Shown here: positions 56,779 to 64,000 of the stretch, in pieces
Layout of the letters: the number at the start of each line of letters is the position of its first letter
How positions within the stretch are numbered: position 1 is the first letter of the stretch
Origin: Scolanthus callimorphus
Lineage: Eukaryota; Cnidaria; Anthozoa; Actiniaria; Edwardsiidae
Reading direction: 5' to 3'
Assembly: GCA_033964015.1 (NCBI GenBank)
Contig: CM066920.1
Location: 620,001-684,000 of the forward strand
DNA length: 64,000 nt
Notes under the pieces: model-generated
What the model saw: the letters and a program-made list of their open reading frames with translations, nothing else
The model's database searches: none
What the model was told of the DNA's origin: nothing
Translations under genes and position numbers: made by a program

Positions 56779-59700
56779 CTACTTGGATGTCAAAATGTTG
56801 GTCGTTCTCGTTCCCTTGGAAAGGGATCTCTTGTCGCCGAGTTTGACCTTGACTTTTGGAAACAGGCTTGAGTGCTCATCCATCACCATGGTGGCAGGTC
56901 GGGTGGTTATCAGTCGGTCATTAGTAAGTCCATCTAGCCATTCAAATATCTTAAGTGATGAAAAAGAAAACATTCTAGGGTGAGCACTGAATGAGAGTAA
57001 TTGTAGCTGTGGGCATGGCTAGGGTGGTGATTATTGTGGTGGCGGTGATTCTGATATGAAACTGATAAAGATTCTGTTGGAACCTTCAGATATCTTTACC
57101 GTTATGTAGGATCAATGTAGGAGGCTATTTGTTAGGTACAACACTCAAGCGTTCATTTACGCATGTCAGTGCTAAACTAGGGCTCGGCCAGTGAAGTGCA
57201 TTTTGATCGACTGTTAGTGATTTTCGTGTGCTGTGATTGGTTGCCCACTACAGAGAAATTTCAGAGATCATGTCAATCTGTGTTGACAAGAGTATGGAGA
57301 CAGGAGGGTTGTACCACGTGTTTCACGAGACATCCTACAGTGCGGGGCATATTGCATGCCTCGTCACCTAAGTATCAATATATAAACAACAAATATCGTG
57401 TCACGTACTTGTTCCGAACTCGGTCTATTCTCTGCTGGCTTGATACAATCTTTGATTAGCACCCGGATGTTCTGACTCCATTTCCCGGACACCTTACTCG
57501 TCCGTGGGTCGCCATTTCCCATCACTTGCTTGAAATTGGCAATGTTGTCAAACGGTCTCTTCCGAGTCACGCATTCCCAGATCATCATTCCAAAACTGTA
57601 GACGTCACACAACTGGTCAGCGGCCTTCCCCCTGAGCTGCTCGGGCGCCATCCACTCATACAGTGCTTCGCAATGGCTTATGGGAAGAGCACTAGATTCT
57701 CCCTCTGCGATGGCTTGGGCGTAGCCGAAATTACAAATCTGCATCGGAAAGGGAATTTGTCTTATTTCTGATGTTCATAGATTTTTACTTTCCTTCAAGT
57801 GATGTTTGCAATTTTTACATATTACTTTACTTATGTAGAAGGTCAAAATAAGCATTTAGCAGTTATTATAATTTGTCAGATTAAAACGGCAGAAACGTCG
57901 TCCGGGCCCACTTTTTGCATGACACGGTCCAGTATCATATCATATCATATCATATATATCTATAGTAGAAACCCACTCGCATACTTTCACGAATGTTGCA
58001 GTCATAGTGAAATAGCTACCGTAAAACTTTGTACATTATATTTTAAATGCCTTTTAAATTTGTGGCACTTGATTGCTGCGGGCCCAAAAAATTCCATGAA
58101 ACCGAAGTACTACACCGTACACCTGAAGCAGGCTTGACTGGCGCATTGGTCCCTGGGACTTGTCACATATTATGTGGAATGCCAATACGTGAGCTGTAGT
58201 GGTGTGAGTTCATATGGCGCTTGATGGGTATAGCGCTATTCACTGTTTATCAACATTGCCATTCTAATGCTAATGTGCCAACCATAGATTGAATAGCGCC
58301 CTTTGTTCTTTCAACCAATCGATCTCTGGTTGGCACATTAATAACAATGGATGACGTCAGCGTGAATAGCGCTATACCTCCGTGTAAGAACCATTCCCAG
58401 AGGACACCATTGTGTTCAGTTGTTATTTCATCATGATTCGTTCTACTAAACAAAAGAGGCTTTGTGACGCAACTCGTGAACAATACACAGGTTCTTACAC
58501 GGAGGTAGAGCTCGTTTGATGGGGAAACGCGACATTACCTTGGCGTGATAGCTCTCCGTGACGACTACACTATGCGAACCGAGATAACAATGAATGAATC
58601 CTCTTTGATGCGTGTAAAGAAGACCGCACGCCACATCACGCGCGAGTTCCAGGATCGTATCCTCATCTAAAGGCTCCTGCTCCACGTGGAGTAACTTGTG
58701 AAGGAAGCCTCGCTCCACCGCCTCAAACACCATGCACAGTTGGTCAGCCAGGGGGCCGTAGCACGCAGCCATCAAGAGAAGGATGCTCGGGTGCCGGAGG
58801 TCACTTGGGGAAAAATGCACGGTAGAACTTTGAAAATGAAATACAGAGACATCAAAACTCTGTACTTACTGTATGTCATTTGGCAAGGCGACAGAATGAT
58901 CATACACTCCTTCCATCAAGCAACCTCAAGTGAGACAGAACACTAACTATACACACATCGGCATCAGTCTGGTCAGACGGAACGCTAGCACAGTCTATTG
59001 CCCATGCAGTTCGGCAACCATGGACAGCTGTTTCGTCCTTGTTAGGACTCATCAGCATGGCATTAGCCGGGCCAGTTTTGCCTCAATAAAAACTTCATTG
59101 GCAAAAGAACTGCAGAGGCGATTTCCAAAATCGAAGTGTTTTAAACCACAGCAAAGACCCAGAGCATGATGCCAATGTGTGTCCTATATTGGGCCTTTGT
59201 CACGCGCCGCCATCTTGAGCATGGAAACGAGGCCAAGCAGGCCAATCGGCAGTTTTTTTTTGGGGGGGGGGGATTAAATGGAGAAGGTCAGTGTAAATGA
59301 CATAATGGAGGTCGACGTTTTTATTTCTACATTTTTTCAAGCTGTCGGACATTTATCATTAAATAATGTAATCTTATTAATAAACAAAACCCTAGGAGTA
59401 ATGAAATAAATAATATATTTTATGCGTCTACGAAAACAGGAATGGCTACAATTTAAAGGCCCACGCCACCGTTCCATAATGCATTGCGCGAGCCGTGTTG
59501 TTTGTATCCTTGAAATCTCAACTAAAAAAGGGAGATCGAGAGGCCAGTTGATAGATTAATTTAAGTTTGTGAGCAGTTATTTTTGTTTTGTTCTGTATTT
59601 TTCGTTTTCAAAACCAAAACATAAACAACACGGCGCGCAATGCATTTTAGAACGGTAGCGCATGGGCCTTTAGTATAGTACTGCTGTAGCCACTAGTCGT

Positions 59701-62700
59701 TCAGTAGTTTGAGCCATGTAACAGCAAATGTAACCAGAGTATAAAGCACTGTGCTCGTAATTGGCTTGGCTGTATCACTAGAGAGCAGCACATAGTCTCT
59801 CCTCCTTTGTATTGTGGTGGCCGGTCCATGGTTAGCGTAATATTCAGCGAAATCAAGCCTCAGGGGACCCCCATCCGTAAGACTTTTGCTGTCAATAGGA
59901 ACACTAACATTCACACAATGCCATTTTGAACTCGTGTACCACGCATAGTTGTCGTATTTACTGGTGCTCCGGACGGCGGTATCAAATAGCTTAGCCATGC
60001 CAGCATACAGGAGGCCGTTACTGAAAACCAATGTCAGATTCCGCGGATTTTCATCCTTGAACTCCCTTACGAAATCGCTCCACGTACCTTGGATGGATTT
60101 GTAGTATAGCGAAACAACCTTCTTTTGGCCTTCTACGAGGTCGAATATCATGGTCGTGTTTTTGTGGTGGCCGCGGGCGTACTTAGATATGCCAACTTGC
60201 TTGTAGTACATGGTGGTCAGGTTAACGTGGAGTTTCTTTGCGCTCGAAACCATCGCAAATGGGAACTGTGACTTGAAACACTCGAGATCTTTAGACGGAC
60301 CAAGCGGAACATTGTTCGGCAGGGCAATGATGTCTATTCTGTCACGGGAGTGACTAAACCTACCGCGGCGATAATAACTATTGGTAGAAAAATAGACATC
60401 CTTACTGCCATAGTAGGCACTTTTTCTCCAAGCCCAATTGAAGCATCCCCATTTAACGGTTCCTTCCCCCAAATCAGAGATATAGCTCGTATCCAAAGTT
60501 GCCATAGACGCGAAAAGTGTTTCCCCGTCGAATTTCAGGTACAAAACTCTTGACGCTGCAAAACTGTTCGTGTTTGACCAAAAAGACATCCACTTCTCCT
60601 GGCCCTTGTTAAGCAGGACTCTCGTTGTATATCCTTTATCCTTCGTTATGTAGTCTTCGGTATAAACATGCCTGATGTCGAGAGCCATGAGTTTGTAGGT
60701 GCGAGCTCTCTCACTTTTCGGGCTCGCTGTGCTCGAGTTGTGCAGTGAGATCCAGTTATGGGCGCACTCTTTATCTTTGTCGTGACACTCAGCGTTGGGA
60801 AATAAAGCTGAGATTATAAGCAAGAGGCTAAGAAGCAGCAGCATTTTCCTTGTGTATTTTCTGCTACGTTCGCCGGTTCTTCTGTGGGGCTATTTTATTG
60901 TAGAAGAGTGCGCATTCAGTTTTATAGACGAAGGGTTGCGAAATGCGACTACAAACGTCACGCTGACGCTGAGTGCCGCGCTGAACCTATGACCCACGAA
61001 GCAAATGTTCCCGTTCGGCCAATGACGACTTCGTCTCGTTGCGTACTTTTTTGTTCATGACATTCTGTGACGTCATCTGTGTATCTATTACAGTACACAC
61101 ACACGCAAAATAATTAGTATTCTCTATTTTGTTTGTGTCGCCCGCAACCCTGTGCGCGTGTGTATGTATAGCGCTATTCACTGCTGTTTATCAACATTGC
61201 CATTCTAATGCTAATGTCCAACCGTAGATTGAATAGCGACCTTTGTTCGGTGAAACAATCGATCTCTGGTTGGCACATTTAATAACAATGGATGACTACA
61301 GCGCGCGTGAACAGCGCTATATATACGCGATTTTGTAACGGGTTTTACAATATGTCTTAGTCGCCCTGAAGAAGGACCGAAATAAAGGTCCTAAACGTTG
61401 GCACATTTTGCGTTTCTGTTTTGGTTTTCCCTTCTCTAACATTGAATAGAGCGGATTTCACATGACCGTCGTGATTTGTTATGTAATTGCGATTGCTCTG
61501 CGTTCTCATTGGCTACTCGTTTTTCTCAGCCAATCAAATTCTTTAGTAAATACAATTGTGTAATTACTTAGTAATTGGTTCGGCTTGTGATTGGCTGAGA
61601 AAAAAGCCATTTAGGAGCAAGTGGTGATTTCTCTCGATTCTCATTGGCTAGTGATTGCTCAATTGCAATTGCTTTCACGACAGTCATGTGAAATCCGCTC
61701 TAATATACAGTAATGCTGTAAATGGCGGCCAGATTGTATTTACGGTGCTGACTCTACCTACGATGACTCGAGTAAGGGTCGGCCAATGAACACAAGCATA
61801 CCGGAATTGAAATGGAATGTGGTCTGAGGGATTCCGGTTTGATGAGCTTCCAGTCCTGGAAAAACCGTTCATGAAAACCCCGGACGCAGGACTGGGGCTT
61901 GCAAGGCCAGAAATAGCTTCTTGTTAGACTCCGGCGTTAAGTTCACCTCCATTTGCGTCTTTCGGCCTTGCAGTTACACAATTTTATGAATAATCTTCAT
62001 AAGCTGTCACTCAAACCCGGCTTCACCATCAACTGGTTGACACGTCTGTTCTACTGGATCCGGTTTTGGCAACACTACCATTTCCCTAAGTCACATTCTA
62101 GTCTAGCAAAAAAGCAACTTGAAAGAGCATTTTCAGTTGTATTTGGACATTTAAAGACACCCAAAAGTAGATTTTTATTCCCTAAAGGTTTTTAATCTGT
62201 TCGGACTTCCTAGAAGGGGTCAAAAACAGTTATTTCCGAGAATACCAGACAGAAGTGGATCACGTACGAAAATTCTAGGCAACCTTTCGTGTAGAGTTTG
62301 CTAAATATTCCCCAAATTTCACGTTTTTATCGCTGTTCGAAAATTCGAGGAGATACACTACAGAAGAAACATCGGCAAACAACCTGCGAGAAAACGGTCT
62401 CGGCCAGAAATTTGACGTGGAGCCCCTGAAAGGCCACCTGGATTTTTAGGACAGAGGGAAGAACGAAGAAAAGAACTCAAGCGAGATTTTGGCCGCGTGT
62501 AAACCCACCTCAGTTTTTCGCGGCCAAACTCTCGCCCGAGTTTCTCTCTCGAAAACAACTACACAGGCACGCTTGGCTAAGCAGACTACAATCTCTCTCC
62601 CATTACATTATGTTCGAGAATCCAGCCGCTATTTCTCTGATTTCTAGAAAGAGAGGAAGGTGTGAAGTGGGAATGAGGAGTTAAACGTGATTTGTTACCA

Positions 62701-62954
62701 CACCTATGTGCCCGTCACCTAGCAACCGATGAGCTCTTACCCCATGACGTGAACTTCGTTGGCAAACTCTCTCCTCAACAAATCTTCCTTCGTCTCTCTA
62801 CGGTATTTTTTCAGTGTGACGTCACACAGTCCCAGCCTTCCTCGGACGTAGAATGCATGCGGACCCTGGGCAAGGATGCGGTCATAGTTATGCTGGAGTT
62901 GGTCGAACTTCACTTCCGGTATAGGGGTTGCAATTACACCATCTTTTTCCTCAT
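56779..62954 (-). CDS. Pseudokinase, TEX14-like (partial at its 5' end)
   Basis: At least four exons in phase: A ending at 62741 (acceptor near 62954 or 62970, uncertain), B 58539-58803, C 57409-57738 and D 56779-56949. Exon A gives a degenerate glycine loop and the lysine motif DVTLKKYR. Exon B continues DLRHPSILLLMAACYG to GFIHCYLGSHSVVV, where the catalytic HRD is HCY. Exon C starts ICNFGYAQA, where DFG is NFG, then WMAPEQL, CDVYSFGMMIWE. Exon D holds IFEWLDGL and a short basic tail. Loss of both catalytic aspartates argues for no phosphotransfer. Wording around YEWMAPE and FIH resembles TEX14 (intercellular-bridge pseudokinase), but the C-terminus is short. Upstream exons lie to the right, unidentified. 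Confidence 0.8.
58229..58376. mobile_element. MITE with 'tatagcgctattcac' ends, copy 1
   Basis: Inverted ends of about 15 bp (tatagcgctattcac / gtgaatagcgctata). The interior is shared with 61167-61321, including atcaacattgccattctaat. It abuts another hairpin at 58375-58507. Confidence 0.85.
58375..58507. mobile_element. Hairpin element 32 bp from a splice donor
   Basis: Arms tacctccgtgtaagaacc and its complement at 58490-58507. It lies just downstream of the exon B donor (58538) of the pseudokinase gene. Confidence 0.75.
58949..59176. mobile_element. Possible small element containing the ribozyme
   Basis: Sequence acacacatcggcatca at 58951 and tgatgccaatgtgtgt near 59174 form imperfect inverted ends about 225 bp apart with the hammerhead inside. 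No clear target duplication. It could instead be chance flanks of a retrozyme-like insertion. Confidence 0.4.
59012..59069 (-). ncRNA. Hammerhead self-cleaving ribozyme
   Basis: Read 3'-ward on the minus strand: stem I strand gccatg (59061-59056), core ctgatga (59055-59049), stem II hairpin gtcctaacaaggac (59048-59035), core gaaa (59034-59031), short stem III region cagctg, cleavage triplet gtc ending at 59023, and stem I return strand catggt (59022-59017), six pairs with gccatg. Stem I extends past an internal loop through cggc/gccg (59069-59066 with 59015-59012). Every invariant core base (CUGANGA, GAAA, NUH) is present. The minimal stem III resembles animal retrozyme or Penelope-associated hammerheads. 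It lies in the intron between exons A and B of the pseudokinase gene, in sense orientation. Confidence 0.88.
59454..59672. mobile_element. Hairpin MITE downstream of the nested gene
   Basis: Inverted ends taaaggcccacgccaccgtt / complement at about 59652-59672, with further arms aatgcattgcgcg and acacggcgcgcaatgcatt. Confidence 0.8.
59693..60844 (-). CDS. Intronless secreted or GPI-anchored two-repeat protein
   Basis: Single 383-residue frame. Residues 1-20 (MLLLLSLLLIISALFPNAEC) form a signal peptide. Two diverged copies of one ~90-110-residue module follow (51-137 and 204-316). Each starts KL-x-x-L, has a GQ+K-x-x-S-x-x-(Y/W) stretch and an LxLxFxxxxLxAxMAxLDT-like line, and ends in an aromatic W-x-C pair (C134, C310). 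N-glycosylation sites occur near 36, 208, 229, 269 and 312. A C-terminal hydrophobic stretch 362-380 after small residues suggests a GPI signal or tail anchor. A TATA-like caataaaata lies on the coding strand at about 60892-60901. It is nested, same strand, in a pseudokinase intron. I do not recognise the family. Confidence 0.8.
   Translation of the reverse strand: MLLLLSLLLIISALFPNAECHDKDKECAHNWISLHNSSTASPKSERARTYKLMALDIRHVYTEDYITKDKGYTTRVLLNKGQEKWMSFWSNTNSFAASRVLYLKFDGETLFASMATLDTSYISDLGEGTVKWGCFNWAWRKSAYYGSKDVYFSTNSYYRRGRFSHSRDRIDIIALPNNVPLGPSKDLECFKSQFPFAMVSSAKKLHVNLTTMYYKQVGISKYARGHHKNTTMIFDLVEGQKKVVSLYYKSIQGTWSDFVREFKDENPRNLTLVFSNGLLYAGMAKLFDTAVRSTSKYDNYAWYTSSKWHCVNVSVPIDSKSLTDGGPLRLDFAEYYANHGPATTIQRRRDYVLLSSDTAKPITSTVLYTLVTFAVTWLKLLND
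61167..61321. mobile_element. MITE with 'tatagcgctattcac' ends, copy 2
   Basis: Same family as 58229-58376 with the interior catctctggttggcacat kept as gatctctggttggcacat. Ends tatagcgctattcac / agcgctata. Confidence 0.85.
61362..61406 (+). ncRNA. Degenerate hammerhead-like motif (Penelope-type)
   Basis: Plus strand: stem I strand cgcc, core ctgaaga, stem II aggacc/ggtcct, then aaac, gtt and stem I strand ggca. The first core block fits CUGANGA, but the G of GAAA is missing, so the motif is probably dead. Same layout as 20890-20937. Confidence 0.4.
61448..61701. mobile_element. MITE in the pseudokinase intron
   Basis: Inverted ends agagcggatttcacatgac and its complement, plus inner arms ttctcagccaatc / gattggctgagaa. 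Confidence 0.85.
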
Positions 62955-63177
62955 CTGTAAACACGAATTCTGCAGTGACTGACGCGCGTGACAGACCGAG
63001 CATAAGGCCAATTATTATATAGACAATAGTGCTTTACTGGGAAATACGCCACTGGGGAAATACGCTACATCCGGGACCTGAGTGACATATTTTCCATATC
63101 CTCACTAGTGAGGATATCGGTCAAAACAAAAGTGCTTGGAAATCAATTTGGAAATTTTTTTACTGGTTTGTCTATAT

Positions 63178-63254
63178 AAGATATGAATTTTATTTTCGAG
63201 TGGCAAAAGCAATATTTTACTTACTTTGCCACTCGAAAATAAAATTCATATCTT
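63178..63254. mobile_element. Near-perfect short hairpin
   Basis: Arms aagatatgaattttatttt plus cgagtggcaaa and the exact complement, with a 15-bp loop. About 30 paired bases per arm. Confidence 0.8.
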
Positions 63255-63276
63255 CGCGCCACCGTGTAATATCCTC

Positions 63277-63534
63277 TATACACTTATTTCAATTAACGTT
63301 GCTCTGCAAAACGTAAAACCATGAACCATGCATCATAACGCTATTTCTTGCGTTTTCCTCGAGTTTGGCAAATCAAAGTAAACTAAAACCACCCAATGGC
63401 ACTTTGTTTACTACTTTGAGACACAATTTGGCGTGCACCGCTTCGTTTTAGGCAGGAATTACCATTACGACTTATGAAGCATGGTTCATGGTTTTACGTT
63501 TTGCAGAGCAACGTTAATTGAAACAGGTGTATAC
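63277..63534. mobile_element. MITE with 55-bp terminal repeats
   Basis: Ends tatacacttatttcaattaa and the complement at 63515-63534. The arms continue through cgttgctctgcaaaacgtaa and accatgaaccatgc. Confidence 0.85.
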
Positions 63535-63897
63535 GAGTGATAGACTCACTACGTTTGCCCTCGACTTGGCAGTCGTAAAACCCTCTGGCTAAACTAGGAC
63601 ACACTTCATGTTTTTCCAATTTAACCACGCGAGAAAAACGTTTGTAGCCGTGGACACACTTCTTCTTAAAATTTTAAGAAGAATGTCGTACAAAAGAGAG
63701 CAAGAATCCGCAGACCAAGGATCCAGCGATGTGCAATATTTACACGGCTACATTAGTTACAAAGAAATTAGCCGTGGACACAAAAATGTTTCTTCGCCAG
63801 ACAGGAAATATTTTATGTTTCCGAGACACGCGTGCAATGTTTCCTAAGTTAGCCACTCGGGGAAACATGCAGGACACAAATGTTGCCCGCCACGTGT

Positions 63898-64000
63898 CAT
63901 TCTCGTACCGAGCTCCCCGGCTCGTCACATCGCAAGGGAGGCTCTGGTGACATCCATTTGCGGACCTTCGCTGATTGGCTGATTTTGAACGTTCGAGCAT
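63898..64000. mobile_element. MITE of the 'cattctcg' family, cut by the window end
   Basis: Begins cattctcgtaccgagctccc and carries ggctctggtgacatccat, as in the copies at 20082 and 55044. The right end lies outside the window. Confidence 0.8.

Larger units (their letters stand above)
62955..63997. other. Right-edge stretch with hairpin elements
   Basis: Contains the 5' side of the pseudokinase exon A and three hairpin elements listed separately. No further pseudokinase exon could be recognised here. Confidence 0.45.

Noticed and set aside
61953..62195. 80-residue plus-strand frame
   Set aside because: Lies in the pseudokinase intron, unrelated to any family I know and without supporting signals.

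Overview
The window is animal nuclear DNA. Genes are split by GT-AG introns, GC is low, and the recognisable genes are conserved metazoan ones. Much of the rest is short inverted-repeat transposons, minisatellites and 5'-truncated LINE ends. The mixture of a gustatory-receptor-like 7TM gene, a secreted PAN-plus-fibrinogen-like lectin and a ciliary kinesin, with very dense MITEs, fits an invertebrate and most likely an anthozoan cnidarian. The lineage is an inference; no sequence here names the species.

Layout. 0-9 kb: a first exon of an unknown minus-strand gene at the left edge, then POMP (minus, 6 exons). 9-14.5 kb: SLC25A20, the carnitine/acylcarnitine carrier (minus, 11 exons). 15-22.7 kb: transposon relics around an intronless 7TM gene (plus, 17.8-18.9 kb). 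23-25.4 kb: YIPF6 (plus, 6 exons). 28-30.9 kb: PAN/fibrinogen-like secreted protein (minus, 3 exons, TATA box). 32.3-33.6 kb: dead LINE. 34.2 kb: intronless TIMM8 (plus). 35-44.8 kb: no gene found; nested foldback elements, including a ~5.4 kb giant foldback element, and a 41-bp satellite. 45.7-51.3 kb: COMMD8 (minus, 5 exons). 51.5-56.2 kb: KIF9 (plus, 5 exons), head to head with COMMD8 across 180 bp. 56.8-63 kb: a pseudokinase resembling TEX14 (minus, at least 4 exons), with an intronless two-repeat secreted or GPI-anchored protein gene inside one intron.

Functions. The genes do not form a pathway. They are mostly housekeeping: POMP for proteasome assembly, SLC25A20 and TIMM8 for mitochondria, YIPF6 for Golgi traffic, COMMD8 for the Commander complex and KIF9 for cilia. 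Three cell-surface or secreted genes look lineage-specific.

The most striking non-gene signal is a canonical hammerhead ribozyme on the minus strand at 59012-59069, inside the pseudokinase intron. Its catalytic core is complete. Two degenerate relatives lie near 20.9 kb and 61.4 kb. The giant foldback element at 37.7-43.1 kb, made of nested 0.36 kb-arm palindromes between 0.65 kb inverted termini, is the second. Exon limits were set by hand from splice consensus, reading frame and remembered family sequences; no search was run.
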